Positions 36,848-48,394 of a DNA stretch of 64,000 bases are shown piece by piece. Below the pieces are notes generated by a model. The model was not told the origin of the DNA and made no database searches. It saw only the letters and a list, made by a program, of their open reading frames with translations. The stretch lies in contig NZ_BSDD01000001.1 in assembly GCF_030268065.1 (NCBI RefSeq), positions 930,001 through 994,000 of the forward strand, written 5' to 3'. How positions within the stretch are numbered: the first letter of the stretch is position 1; each line of letters begins with the position of its first letter. Source of the stretch: Geothrix rubra. Its GTDB lineage: Bacteria > Acidobacteriota > Holophagae > Holophagales > Holophagaceae. The translations under genes and the position numbers were made by a program.

Positions 36848-37768
36848 ATGGACCGCGGGGATTCGCAGGGCCAGGTGTCCCTGCTGGACCTGCACTTCCA
36901 GGCCGAAGGCACGGTCGGGGCCTTCCTGGTGCGCACCTCCGGAGGGCCCGTCCTGGTGGAGACCGGGCCCGAATCCCTCGTCGACCACCTCGAGGCCGCG
37001 GTGCAGGCCCAGGGCTTCGACCTGGCGGACATCCGGGATGTCTTCGTCACCCATGTCCACCTGGACCATGCGGGCGCGGCCTGGCGGCTGGCCCGGAACG
37101 GGGCCCGGATCTACGTCCACCCCAAGGGCGCCGCCCACCTGGCGGATCCCGGCAGGCTGCTGGGCTCGGCCCGGCGGATCTACGGCGAGGCGATGGAGCG
37201 CCTCTGGGGTCGCCTGGAGCCCATCCCCCCCGGGCAGATCATCGCCCTCGGGGATGGCGAGACCGTACGGATCGGCGACACGGCCCTCGAGGCCATCCAC
37301 ACCCCCGGCCATGCCATCCACCACATCACGTACCGCCTGGACGACGGCCTCTTCACGGGGGACGTGGGCGGCATCCGCATCGGCGACGGGCCGGTGATTC
37401 CGCCCTTCCCGCCCCCCGACATCGACCTCGAGGCCTGGAGGGATTCCATCCTCCGGATGAAGGCCGTGCATCCCGCCTTCATCTATCCCACCCACTTCGG
37501 CATCAAGCGCGATGGCCCCGCCCACTTGGACTCCCTGGAGGAGAACCTCCACCGCATCGCCCAGTGGATGCGGGGGGAGCTGGCCACGGGGATCGCCGAG
37601 CAGGCCCTGGTCCCCCGCTTCCAGGACTTCCTGCGGGACCTCCTGTCCGGGCACGGCCTGACGGAGGAGGCCCTCCAGGACTACGAGATCGCCGATCCGG
37701 CCTTCATGAGCGTGTACGGGCTCGCGCGCTACTGGCGGAAGCGGGAGACCGGCGGACCCTCTGCCTGA
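36848..37768 (+). CDS. MBL-fold metallo-hydrolase
   Basis: A 306-residue metallo-beta-lactamase-fold enzyme with the HxHxDH motif in THVHLDHAG (about residues 68-76), further ligands in HTPGHAIHH and GDVGG, and a C-terminal His in PTHFG. Members hydrolyse thioesters, lactones or other esters; the substrate is not deducible. Within an acyl-CoA operon a thioesterase or glyoxalase-like role is a reasonable guess. An AAGGAGG Shine-Dalgarno precedes the ATG at about 7 nt. Confidence 0.88.
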   Translation: MDRGDSQGQVSLLDLHFQAEGTVGAFLVRTSGGPVLVETGPESLVDHLEAAVQAQGFDLADIRDVFVTHVHLDHAGAAWRLARNGARIYVHPKGAAHLADPGRLLGSARRIYGEAMERLWGRLEPIPPGQIIALGDGETVRIGDTALEAIHTPGHAIHHITYRLDDGLFTGDVGGIRIGDGPVIPPFPPPDIDLEAWRDSILRMKAVHPAFIYPTHFGIKRDGPAHLDSLEENLHRIAQWMRGELATGIAEQALVPRFQDFLRDLLSGHGLTEEALQDYEIADPAFMSVYGLARYWRKRETGGPSA

Positions 37769-37787
37769 GCCCCCCGGAGACCCGGCC

Positions 37788-39731
37788 ATGTCCCATGCCG
37801 CCGCACCCATCTACGCCGACAAGCCACTGATCCCACCCACCCCGGCGCTCAGGGCCCAGGCGCCCATGTCGCCTGATGCCGCCGTGGCGTATCTTTCGGA
37901 GGCGCGGCGGAATCCGGAAGGCTACTGGGCGGGCATCGCCGGCGAACTGGAGTGGCTGCACCCCTGGGACAGCGTCCTGGAAGGCGGGTTCCCCGATTTC
38001 CGCTATTTCCCGGGTGCCCTCGGCAATGTCTCCGTCAACTGCGTGGACCGGCACGCCCGCGCCCACCCGGACAAGGTGGCCATCCATTGGGAGCGGGAGG
38101 ACGGGGTCCGGGAGACCTGGACCTATGCCCGGCTCCTGGACGCCGTCGCCCGCTTCGCCAACGTGCTCAGGACGCTGGGGGTGCGGAAGGGCGACCGGGT
38201 GGGCATCTACATGGCCAACATCCCCGAAGCCTTCGTCGCCTGCCACGCCTGCTACCGCATCGGGGCCATCTACGGCGTGATCTTCGCGGGCTTCTCCGCC
38301 CAGGCCGTGCGGGAGCGACTGGTGGACGCCCAGCCCAGGGTCGTCGTGGCCGCCGATGCGAGCGTCCGGCGCGGCAAGCGGGTGCCCCTCATGGAGACCC
38401 TGGATGTCGCCATGGAGGGCCTGGCTTCCATCGAGACCGTGGTGGTGGTCCACCGGATGGGCGGCGAGGTGCCCATGACCTCCGGACGCGACCGCTGGTA
38501 CGGCGACCTGATGGCGGTCGCCTCCCCCGTCTGCCCGCCCGAGCCCATGGAGGCCAACGAGCCGGGCTTCATCATCCACACCTCGGGCACCTCGGCGAAA
38601 CCCAAGGGCCTCATCCACGCGGGCCTGGGCTTCCTGGTGGGCGTCTACGCCAACACCAGGTGGTCCCTGCTGCCCCAGCCCGACGACGTGCTCTGGTGCA
38701 CGGCCGACGTGGGCTGGCTCACCTTCCCCATCTGGGCGCTGGTGGGGGGGCTGGCGAACGGGGCCACCCTGGTGGCCTACGAGGGGGCCCTCGATTGGCC
38801 GGATCCGGGCCACTTCTACGAGGTGCTGGAGCGGCTGCGGGTGTCGAAGCTGTTCACGGCGCCCACGGCGCTCCGCATGTTCCGGCGGGCCGGGGACGCC
38901 TGGCTGCGGGGCCGCGACCTGAGCCGCCTCACGCTCATCAGCTGCGTGGGCGAACCGCTGGATCCCGACACCTGGTACTGGAGCCGGGACGTGCTCTGCG
39001 GCGGCCGGATCTTCTTCAACAACACCTACGGCCAGACGGAGACCGGCACGGGCTGGACCTCCTCCATGGTGGGGATGACCCCCACGAAGCCGGGCTCCTG
39101 CGGCCATCCGCTGCCCGGCTACCAGGCCGAAGTGGTGGACGAGTCGGGCCATCCCCTTCCGGCCGGAGCCCTTGGCGTGCTGACCCTCACGGCCCCCTTC
39201 CCCAGCCTGGTCCGCGGGGTCTGGGGAGATCCCGCCCGCTACAAGGCCACCTACTTTTCCCGCTTCCCGGGCCGCTACAACAGCTTCGACGCCGCCATCC
39301 TGGACCCGGACGGACAGGTGTGGGTGACGGGGCGCGTGGACGATGTCATCAACGTGGCGGCCCACCGCATCGGCACCATGGAGGTGGAGGCAGCCCTCAT
39401 CGGCCATCCCGCCGTCAGCGAAGCCGCCGTGGTGGGCGTGCCCGATCCCGTGAAGGGGGAGGTGCCCCTGGCCTTCGTGATCCTGCGCGGCGGTGTCCAG
39501 GCCACCCCGGGCCTGGAGGACGAACTGGTGCGGCGGGTGGCCGACGAGCTGGGGGCCTTCGCCAGGCCCCACCGGGTGATCCTCACGCCCACCCTGCCCC
39601 GCACCCGCAGCGGGAAGATCATGCGTCGGCTGCTGCGCGACATGGTTCGCGAGGGCCAGGTGACGGGCGACCTGAGCGCCCTCGAGAACCCGGAGGCCAT
39701 CGACCTGGTGCGCGGCCTCCTACGAGGCTGA
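37788..39731 (+). CDS. acsA: acetyl-CoA synthetase-like AMP-forming ligase (Acs/PrpE family)
   Basis: A 647-residue AMP-forming ligase of the Acs/PrpE type, activating acetate or propionate. Motifs: HTSGTSAKPKG (about 263-273), WCTADVGWLTF, NTYGQTETGTGW, and the C-terminal RTRSGKIMRR with the Lys that is the acetylation target in Acs enzymes. The ACS N-terminal extension (SVNCVDRHA) is present. The region PTALRMFRRAGDAWL is typical of acetate/propionate ligases. It begins 19 bp after the MBL gene; the next genes encode a Pat-like acetyltransferase, AcuB and AcuC, which strongly suggests post-translational control of this enzyme. The symbol is by resemblance; acetate versus propionate is unresolved. 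Confidence 0.88.
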   Translation: MSHAAAPIYADKPLIPPTPALRAQAPMSPDAAVAYLSEARRNPEGYWAGIAGELEWLHPWDSVLEGGFPDFRYFPGALGNVSVNCVDRHARAHPDKVAIHWEREDGVRETWTYARLLDAVARFANVLRTLGVRKGDRVGIYMANIPEAFVACHACYRIGAIYGVIFAGFSAQAVRERLVDAQPRVVVAADASVRRGKRVPLMETLDVAMEGLASIETVVVVHRMGGEVPMTSGRDRWYGDLMAVASPVCPPEPMEANEPGFIIHTSGTSAKPKGLIHAGLGFLVGVYANTRWSLLPQPDDVLWCTADVGWLTFPIWALVGGLANGATLVAYEGALDWPDPGHFYEVLERLRVSKLFTAPTALRMFRRAGDAWLRGRDLSRLTLISCVGEPLDPDTWYWSRDVLCGGRIFFNNTYGQTETGTGWTSSMVGMTPTKPGSCGHPLPGYQAEVVDESGHPLPAGALGVLTLTAPFPSLVRGVWGDPARYKATYFSRFPGRYNSFDAAILDPDGQVWVTGRVDDVINVAAHRIGTMEVEAALIGHPAVSEAAVVGVPDPVKGEVPLAFVILRGGVQATPGLEDELVRRVADELGAFARPHRVILTPTLPRTRSGKIMRRLLRDMVREGQVTGDLSALENPEAIDLVRGLLRG

Positions 39732-39802
39732 CCCGCCGAAGATCACCCCCGGGATGCCTATTCTTGGTAGGGTGGTCCTGACCATCCCTGCCGAGGCCAC
39801 CC

Positions 39803-42238
<2,436 letters not shown>

Positions 42239-42252
42239 ACCCGGAGGCTCCC

Positions 42253-42882
42253 GTGCTCGTCCAGGAAATGATGCACAGTCCCGTGGTCACCATCCCGCCT
42301 GGAGCCAGTCTCCAGGAGGCCTGCAACCTGTTCAGCTCGCGGGGCTTCCGCCACCTGCCCGTGGTGGACGGGGAGCGGCTCGTGGGCGTCCTCACGGATC
42401 GCGACCTCCGCTGGGCCACCAGCGCCCTCTGCCCGGAACCCCGGAAGCTCGACGAGCCCGTCCACACCGCCATGAGCCGGCCGCCCATCACCATCGACCC
42501 CCTCGACCCGGTGGAGGACGCGGCCCGCATCATGCGGGAGCACAAGATCGGCTGCCTGCCCGTCATGGATGGACCGGCGCTGGTGGGCATCCTCACGGGC
42601 ATGGACATCCTGGACACCCTCATCAAGCTCACGGGCATCTCGCTGCCCTCCTCCCGCCTGGAGGTGGCCCTGGACGACCGGCCCGGCGAGCTGGCCCACC
42701 TCACGGCCTTCCTGGCCGCCCGGAACGTGAACATCCACTCCATCCTCACCTACCCGGATGCCGACCGCCTGGTGCGCACGGTGCTCCGGGTGGGCTCGAG
42801 CCAGGTCCGCACCCTGGCGGAGGAGCTCCGCCAGGAGGGTTTCCGCATCCTCTGGCCCAGGCCCAAGCCATGGCCGCACTGA
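42253..42882 (+). CDS. acuB: AcuB-like protein: two CBS domains and an ACT domain
   Basis: A 209-residue protein with CBS pair (about 5-130; MMHSPVVTIPPGAS and MSRPPITIDPLDP openings) and a C-terminal ACT domain (about 140-205; ALDDRPGELAHLTAFLAARNVNIHS at positions about 138-162). AcuB of Bacillus is encoded between acuA and acuC and is needed for acetoin/acetate growth; nucleotide binding by CBS and ligand binding by ACT suggest an energy or amino-acid sensor. Start GTG 42253 has GGAGG upstream. Its 3' end overlaps acuC by 13 bp. Confidence 0.9.
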   Translation: MLVQEMMHSPVVTIPPGASLQEACNLFSSRGFRHLPVVDGERLVGVLTDRDLRWATSALCPEPRKLDEPVHTAMSRPPITIDPLDPVEDAARIMREHKIGCLPVMDGPALVGILTGMDILDTLIKLTGISLPSSRLEVALDDRPGELAHLTAFLAARNVNIHSILTYPDADRLVRTVLRVGSSQVRTLAEELRQEGFRILWPRPKPWPH

Positions 42883-44003
42883 TCCACCGCGCGGAGTACG
42901 CGCAGTACGACTTCGGCCCCGAGCACCCCTTCACGCCCGCCCGCCTCGAGATGCTGCTGGACCTGCTGCGGGAGCTGGGGGTCGAGCTGGCCCCCCTGGC
43001 GGCCCCGCCGGCCACCCGGGAGGAGATCCTCACCGTCCACGATCCCGCCTACGTGGAGGTCGTGGAGGCCCTCTCCCGGGGCGAGTCCCGGCCGGAGGCC
43101 GAGGCCTTCGGCCTGGGCACGCCGGACAATCCCATCTTCCCCGGCATGGACCTGGCCGCCCGCTGGCTGGCGGGCGGCGCCCTGCATGGCGCCCGCCTGC
43201 TCATGTCCGGCGCAGAACAGCGCGTGCTCCAGCTGGGCGGCGGCCTCCACCACGCCCAGCGGAACCGGGCCGCGGGCTTCTGCCTCTACAACGACCTGGC
43301 CGTGGCCATCCAGGCCATGGTGGAGCACGGCTGGCGGGTGGCCTACCTGGACATCGACCTCCACCACGGCGATGGCGTCCAGAGCCTCTTCTACGACCAC
43401 GACCGGGTGCTGACCATCAGCCTCCACGAGTCCGGCCACTACCTGTTCCCGGGCACGGGCCACATCCAGGAGCTGGGCGGCGGCTACGCGCGCGGGCTCT
43501 CGCTGAACCTGCCCTTCGAGCCCTTCACGGGCACCGAGGACTACCTCGAGGCCTTCGATACCGTCGTGCCCCAGGCCCTGGCCATGTTCTCCCCCCATGT
43601 GCTGGTGGTGCAGGCCGGGGCGGACGCCCACTTCGCGGATCCCATGGGCGACCTGGCCCTCACCACCCAGGCCTTCGAGACCCTCTACCATCGCATCCTG
43701 GACCTGGCCCACCGGCACGCCCAGGGACGGCTCCTCGCCACCCTCGGCGGAGGCTACGACGCGCAGGTGGTCTCGCGGGTGTGGACCATCCTGGCCCTCA
43801 CCCTGTTCGACCAGCCGCTGCCGGAGACCCTCCCCCCGGCCTGGATCGAGCGGTGGCGGCCCCTGCTGGGCGAGACGCCGCCCACGCACCTCCATGATCC
43901 GGTGCCCGCGTACCCACCCATGCCCGGCGCGGAGCTACGGAGCCGCCACAACCGGGACACCGTCTCGCGCCTGCTGGACGCCCTCAGCCGCTACTGGCTC
44001 TGA
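42870..44003 (+). CDS. acuC: AcuC-like histone deacetylase family protein
   Basis: A 377-residue zinc-dependent deacetylase of the class I HDAC fold. Visible parts are LGGGLHHAQRNRAAGFCLYND (His pair and charge relay, positions about 124-144), YLDIDLHHGDG (zinc ligands) and the GADAHFADPMG loop, and LATLGGGY. In Bacillus AcuC removes the acetyl group from Acs. Here it would reactivate the Acs-like ligase acetylated by the Pat-like protein. ATG 42870 lies within acuB, so translation is coupled. It converges on the SDR gene with 4 bp between stops. Confidence 0.92.
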   Translation: MAALIHRAEYAQYDFGPEHPFTPARLEMLLDLLRELGVELAPLAAPPATREEILTVHDPAYVEVVEALSRGESRPEAEAFGLGTPDNPIFPGMDLAARWLAGGALHGARLLMSGAEQRVLQLGGGLHHAQRNRAAGFCLYNDLAVAIQAMVEHGWRVAYLDIDLHHGDGVQSLFYDHDRVLTISLHESGHYLFPGTGHIQELGGGYARGLSLNLPFEPFTGTEDYLEAFDTVVPQALAMFSPHVLVVQAGADAHFADPMGDLALTTQAFETLYHRILDLAHRHAQGRLLATLGGGYDAQVVSRVWTILALTLFDQPLPETLPPAWIERWRPLLGETPPTHLHDPVPAYPPMPGAELRSRHNRDTVSRLLDALSRYWL

Positions 44004-44007
44004 TCCG

Positions 44008-44772
44008 TCAGTGCGGATCCTTCACCATGGCCTCGTTGAAGCCCTGGAACACCTCGCCGTACTTCCCCGTCTCCGCGGCGAAGCGCAGGCGCTTCACGTT
44101 CTCGACGCAGATCTCCTGGGCCTCCGGCTGCGTCTCCAGCAGGTGCATCACCTCCGCGATGTAGGCCGGAAGCGGCATGGCCCTGGGATCCGAGGCGCCG
44201 TTCATGAGGTCCGTCGCCACGTAGGGCGGGATGAGCTCGAGCACCTCCGTGGAGGTCTCCCGGAGCTGGAAGCGGAGGGACTCGGTGTAGGAGTGGATCG
44301 CGGCCTTGGTGGCGCAGTAGGTCGGGGTCGTGGCCAGGGGCAGGAAGGCCAGCCCGGAGGAGACGTTCATGACCACCGAGCGGGCCTGCCGCTGGAGCAG
44401 GGGCAGCAGGGCCGCCGTGAGGCGGAGGGGCCCCAGCAGGTTGGTGGCGACGATGGCCTCCATGTCCGAGAGGTCGTCCGCCTGGACCCGCAGATCCTCG
44501 GCCCGCATGATCCCGGAGTTGTTGACGAGGACGTTCAGGCGGGGGAAGTCCGCCGTCACCTTCGCGGCGAACCCGCGGATCGCGGAAGGGTCCTGGAGGT
44601 CCACGACGTACGAGGCCATGCCGGGATTCGCCCGGACCGTGTCCTCCAGCACCTCCCGCCGCCTCCCCGCGATGACCACCTGGTTCCCGCGGGCGTGGAA
44701 GGCCTCCGCCAGCCCCCGCCCGATGCCCGAGCCGCCGCCGGTGATGAGGATGGTGTTGCCGCGCATGTCCAT
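44008..44772 (-). CDS. short-chain dehydrogenase/reductase (DltE-like)
   Basis: A 254-residue SDR with the NAD(P) motif TGGGSGIG (about 10-17), NNSG (about 83), Ser in NVSSG and the catalytic YxxxK in YCATK. The sequence pattern (MRAEDL, ELIPPYVATDLM) is like DltE-type oxidoreductases, whose substrate is unknown. GGGAGG precedes ATG 44772. Single gene between acuC and a hypothetical gene. Confidence 0.9.
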   Translation of the reverse strand: MDMRGNTILITGGGSGIGRGLAEAFHARGNQVVIAGRRREVLEDTVRANPGMASYVVDLQDPSAIRGFAAKVTADFPRLNVLVNNSGIMRAEDLRVQADDLSDMEAIVATNLLGPLRLTAALLPLLQRQARSVVMNVSSGLAFLPLATTPTYCATKAAIHSYTESLRFQLRETSTEVLELIPPYVATDLMNGASDPRAMPLPAYIAEVMHLLETQPEAQEICVENVKRLRFAAETGKYGEVFQGFNEAMVKDPH

Positions 44773-44843
44773 GGTGCCTCCCGCAACGTGCCCCCGTACG
44801 GTAGTCCAGGGCACCAGCCGGAACAACCACGGGCCCTGCGGAT

Positions 44844-45590
44844 TCAGCAGCCCCGGGCCCGGGCCTCGGACACCAGGAACACGGCCAGATCCGCCGGATC
44901 CACCGAGAGGACCGGCAGCCCCGCCAGGAAACCGGGGCGGGTGATCCGGTCGTCCACGGGGGCACCGGCTGCGAGGGCCCGCAAGCGCGCGAGGAGGGCC
45001 GTGAAGTTCGCGGACCGGGAAGGCTGGAGGGCCGGCCCCAGGCACTGGTAGTTGAGCCGGCCCTCGTAGAGCATGATCCCGGGAAGCCCGTCGTTCCGCT
45101 GCACCAGGATGAACGGCTCCCTCGAGGAGGTCCGCCGTTCCAAGGTGGTCTCCACCTTCTTGGTGATCGCCAGGCCGCTCGTCAGCAGGGCCTTGCCCAG
45201 GTCCAGCTTCCGCTCCGTGGTCTTGACCAGCTCCGAGGTCTCCATCGTGCGGTGGCCGCGCAGGAAGGCCGCGATGGAGGCGGCCGGGCATTCATGCCGC
45301 TGGCCCCGCCCATCCACGGCCACGAACCCCTCGGAAGCACATTCCAGGTTCCGGGCCACCACGCGGTCCTTGTCCCCCTGGATGGCGGCCACCTCGCCGA
45401 CGAAGGCCGTGAACCCCGCCGCCGCCAGGGCCTCCACGATCCGGGCACCGTCCTGGGTGGCGCGGACCAGCACCCTCGGGGGCGTCCCGGCAAGCAGGCG
45501 CGCGGCATCCACCTGGGCGATCCCGGCGATGTCGGCCGCCCGCCGGACACCATCGGGATCAGTAGGAAGGCTTGCGACCGCAACGAACAT
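44844..45590 (-). CDS. hypothetical cytoplasmic protein
   Basis: A 248-residue protein I do not recognise. No signal peptide or membrane segment. The N-terminal half (VAVASLPTDPDGVRRAADIAG, PRVLVRATQDGARIVEALAAAGF) looks like an alternating alpha/beta fold of the kind seen in small ligand-sensing domains; the middle has two Cys (LECASEGFV, RHECPAAS) spaced 21 apart; the second half (RTMETSELVKTTERKLDLGKAL at positions about 115-136, then REPFILVQRNDGLPGIMLYEGRLNY) looks globular. ATG 45590 is preferred over GTG 45599. It may be co-transcribed with the downstream SDR (71 bp gap). Confidence 0.75.
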   Translation of the reverse strand: MFVAVASLPTDPDGVRRAADIAGIAQVDAARLLAGTPPRVLVRATQDGARIVEALAAAGFTAFVGEVAAIQGDKDRVVARNLECASEGFVAVDGRGQRHECPAASIAAFLRGHRTMETSELVKTTERKLDLGKALLTSGLAITKKVETTLERRTSSREPFILVQRNDGLPGIMLYEGRLNYQCLGPALQPSRSANFTALLARLRALAAGAPVDDRITRPGFLAGLPVLSVDPADLAVFLVSEARARGC

Positions 45591-45739
45591 GGCACCCACC
45601 CGGAATGATCATCCCCCGCCCGCGGCGATGGTGCAGCCCTTTCCCCAGGAACGCCCGCCCGGCCACGGACCTGGGCTTGCTACGGCAGGGCCACCGGCCG
45701 GGCGCACGGATCGGCAGATTGCAGGCCGGAGGCAGGACG

Positions 45740-45767
45740 AAAAAGGCCTGCCGTGAAGGGCAGGCCT
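45740..45767 (-). terminator. intrinsic terminator of tRNA-Arg
   Basis: A 9-bp stem (45744-45752 with 45759-45767) and 6-nt loop, followed on the minus strand by a T-run (complement of 45740-45744). It lies 16 bp after the encoded CCA of the tRNA. Confidence 0.88.
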
Positions 45768-45783
45768 GCGTGGTAAATCAGAG

Positions 45784-45860
45784 TGGTGGTCCCGGAGCGA
45801 CTCGAACGCCCGACCCTCAGATTCGTAGTCTGATGCTCTATCCAGCTGAGCTACGGGACC
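45784..45860 (-). tRNA. tRNA-Arg (anticodon ACG), CCA encoded
   Basis: The 77-nt minus-strand sequence folds as a full cloverleaf: acceptor GGTCCCG/CGGGACC, D-stem GCTC/GAGC, anticodon stem TCAGA/TCTGA with loop CTACGAA (anticodon ACG), T-arm GGGCG-TTCGAGT-CGCTC, discriminator A and encoded CCA. A34 is expected to be modified to inosine by TadA to read CGN codons. It has its own promoter and terminator. Confidence 0.97.
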
Positions 45861-45874
45861 GCACTGAACCATCG

Positions 45875-45902
45875 ATTCTACCGGATTCCCTCCGGCTGTC
45901 CA
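45875..45902 (-). promoter_or_regulatory. promoter of tRNA-Arg
   Basis: TGGACA (-35, complement of 45897-45902, five of six consensus bases) and TAGAAT (-10, complement of 45875-45880, five of six) with 16-nt spacing. The predicted start is about 8 nt before the mature tRNA 5' end. The -10 overlaps the stop codon of the upstream dehydrogenase gene. Confidence 0.75.
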
Positions 45903-47110
45903 TCCCAAACCCGCAGGGGCGCGGTGCGGGAGGTGGGGCAGGCGCGGCCGGTGAGGCCCGTGGCCAGGCGGTCCATGAGGGCCCGGGCGGTGGTGAGCTT
46001 GCCGCCCAGCACCAGGGTGAGGTTCCCGAAGCGCGCGTGCCGCTCCAGCACGGCCTCCCGGCTGAGGTGGGTGGTGAGGCCCGAGGCGGCCACCAGGGGC
46101 CGGACACCCAGTTCCTCGGCGCGGAGGGGCAGGCTCCGCCAGGGGATGGCGGGCAGGTTCGCCGCCAGCGCGTCGAACAGCTCCTCCCGCTCGGCCTCGA
46201 GGATGGGCACCCAGCCGTCGCCCACCTCGCGCTCGGTGGTGCCCACCTGGAGGAGGCCGTCGCGGGGGATCACGAAGAGGATCCGCCCCTTGGGCCGGCG
46301 GATGGCCCAGGGGCGCTCGCAGCCCGGCACGGCGTCGAACCAGAGGTGGATGCCTGACGAAAGCCGCAGGCGCTTCCGGTCCTCCCCGAACCAGCCCGCC
46401 ATGGCACCGTCCGTCCAGGGCCCCAGGGCGAAGACCCAGCGGCGGGCGGAGAGGCGGCGGGTGGCGCCATCCCGCCGGTCCCGCAGGACCGCCCTGTGCA
46501 GCTCCCCCGCGGTGTCCTCGAAGGAGGCGACGTCATGGAAATCCAGGCGCAGGGCCTCGCTGGAGGCGGCGAGGTCCCGGGTCAGCTCCCGGTCCCAGGT
46601 CATGAGGTCGGCGTAGGCCGTCGCGCCCCGGAAGGGGCCGCCCGCGGACCGGGGATCGGCCTGGAAGGTGGAGGGAGGCACGCCGCCCAGGCGCAGCTCC
46701 GGCGGCCAGCCCGGCCGCTCGGCGCCCCAGTGGTCGTAGAGGCCGATGCCGAGGCGGTGGGCCAGGCCCTCGGGCCAGGAGCGGTGGGGCATCCAGAAGG
46801 CCTCCCAGCGGCAGCGGCGCGGCGCGATGCGGGACCAGGTGGCCCGTTCCGCCAGGCCCTCCCGCATCTGCCGGATGTCGCCGGTGAGCAGGTAGCGGAT
46901 GCCGCCGTGGAGGAGCTGGCTGGACCACTGGCTGGTGCCGCCGCCCACCTCGCCGCGGTCCACCAGGGCGCAGGCGATGCCCCGGAGGGTGAGCTCCCGG
47001 GCCAGGGCCGCCCCGTGGATGCCCGCCCCGACGATCGCGATTTCCGTGTCCAGGACCGCCGGCAGATCGCAGCGGCCTTCGGGCGGGGCGGGCCAGGCGG
47101 GCTCGGACAT
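45878..47110 (-). CDS. short GlpD-like FAD-dependent glycerol-3-phosphate dehydrogenase
   Basis: A 410-residue FAD enzyme. The dinucleotide motif is IVGAGIHGAA (about 27-36) and the GlpD-specific FAD loop GGGTSQWSSQLLHGGIRYL is at about 57-75. Catalytic-domain stretches such as DRELTRDLAAS and VGTTE are present. GlpD proteins are usually about 500 residues or more; here the C-terminal helical domain is missing, so this is a short member or a related DAO-family oxidoreductase. It would feed electrons from glycerol-3-phosphate to the quinone pool. GAGGTG lies before ATG 47110. It is divergent (50 bp) from an MFS transporter. Confidence 0.82.
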   Translation of the reverse strand: MSEPAWPAPPEGRCDLPAVLDTEIAIVGAGIHGAALARELTLRGIACALVDRGEVGGGTSQWSSQLLHGGIRYLLTGDIRQMREGLAERATWSRIAPRRCRWEAFWMPHRSWPEGLAHRLGIGLYDHWGAERPGWPPELRLGGVPPSTFQADPRSAGGPFRGATAYADLMTWDRELTRDLAASSEALRLDFHDVASFEDTAGELHRAVLRDRRDGATRRLSARRWVFALGPWTDGAMAGWFGEDRKRLRLSSGIHLWFDAVPGCERPWAIRRPKGRILFVIPRDGLLQVGTTEREVGDGWVPILEAEREELFDALAANLPAIPWRSLPLRAEELGVRPLVAASGLTTHLSREAVLERHARFGNLTLVLGGKLTTARALMDRLATGLTGRACPTSRTAPLRVWDGQPEGIR

Positions 47111-47160
47111 GGGCACCTCGCCCCCAGTGTGACGGCACGGTGTGCTTCAATGAAGCCACC

Positions 47161-48384
47161 ATGAGCCCCACCCGCCTCCGTTCCGTCCTGAACCTCACGG
47201 TCCTCGTGGCCGCGCTGGGCTACTTCGTCGACATGTTCGACCTGCTGCTGTTCCCCATCGTGCGGCAGCCGAGCCTCACGGCCCTGGGCGTGCCCCCGGG
47301 GGACGCCCAGGTGTCGGCCACCTTCCTGCTGCTCAACGCGCAGATGGTGGGCATGCTCCTGGGGGGCATCCTCTGGGGCATCCTGGGCGACAAGAAGGGG
47401 CGGCTGAGCACCCTCTTCGGCAGCATCGCGCTCTACTCCGTGGCCAACATCGCCAACGCCTTCGTCCATTCCATCCCGTCCTACGTGGTGTGGCGGTTCC
47501 TCGCAGGGCTGGGCCTGGCCGGCGAACTCGGTGCCGCCGTGACGCTGGTGAGCGAGATCCTGCCCCGGGACCTGCGGGCCTACGGCACGGCCATCGTCGC
47601 CGCCGTGGGCATCTTCGGGACCGTGACCGCCAGCCTCGTGGGCAAGTACCTGCCTTGGCGCGTGGCCTACCTGGCCGGAGGCGGCCTCGGGCTGCTGCTC
47701 CTGGTGACCCGCTTCAGCCTGCGGGAGAGCGCCATGTTCCGCGACCTGGGGAGCCACGAGGTGAAGCGGGGCGACTTCCTCTGCCTCTTCACCAGCGGCG
47801 AGCGGTTCCTGCGCTACCTCCGCTGCATCCTCATCGGCCTCCCCACCTGGTTCGTGGTGGCCATTCTCATCACCTCGGCCCCGGAGTTCGCGCCGAAGAT
47901 CGGGGTGACGGGCCCCGTGGCCGCGGGCACCGCGGTGGCCTTCTGCTACACCGGCATCACGCTGGGCAGCCTGGCCTCCGGCATCCTCAGCCAGCTCTGG
48001 GGCAGCCGCAAGAAGGTGGTGCTGGTCTTCATCCTGGGCGCCCTGGCGGGCGTGGCGACCTACCTGAGCCTGCGGGGCCTCACCCCCGCCGCCTTCTACC
48101 TGCTCGCCGGCTTCCTCGGGCTCGCCACCGGGTACTGGGCCGTCTTCGTCACCATCGCGGCGGAGCAGTTCGGCACCAACCTGCGCTCTACCGTGGCCAC
48201 CACGGTGCCCAACTTCGTCCGCGGCTCGGTCCCCCTCATCACCGGGAGCTTCATCGCGCTGAGGAACCACCTCGGCTTCATCGGCTCCGCCTGGGTGGTG
48301 GGGCTGGCCTGCTTCGTCCTGGCCCTGGTCTCGCTCTGGGGCATGGCGGAGACCCACGGCCGGGACCTCGACTTCGTGGAGTAG
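47161..48384 (+). CDS. MFS transporter
   Basis: A 407-residue carrier with about 12 membrane helices and the MFS loop motif GGILWGILGDKKGRLSTLFG between helices 2 and 3 (about residues 64-83). The overall pattern (YFVDMFDLLLFPIVRQ, GLGLAGELGAAVTLVSEILP) resembles the sugar/carboxylate:H+ symporter branch (for example sialate, aromatic acid or alpha-ketoglutarate carriers). The substrate is unknown; its divergent neighbour acts on glycerol-3-phosphate. The ATG at 47161 has only a weak Shine-Dalgarno. Confidence 0.9.
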   Translation: MSPTRLRSVLNLTVLVAALGYFVDMFDLLLFPIVRQPSLTALGVPPGDAQVSATFLLLNAQMVGMLLGGILWGILGDKKGRLSTLFGSIALYSVANIANAFVHSIPSYVVWRFLAGLGLAGELGAAVTLVSEILPRDLRAYGTAIVAAVGIFGTVTASLVGKYLPWRVAYLAGGGLGLLLLVTRFSLRESAMFRDLGSHEVKRGDFLCLFTSGERFLRYLRCILIGLPTWFVVAILITSAPEFAPKIGVTGPVAAGTAVAFCYTGITLGSLASGILSQLWGSRKKVVLVFILGALAGVATYLSLRGLTPAAFYLLAGFLGLATGYWAVFVTIAAEQFGTNLRSTVATTVPNFVRGSVPLITGSFIALRNHLGFIGSAWVVGLACFVLALVSLWGMAETHGRDLDFVE

Positions 48385-48394
48385 CGGCCTCCTC

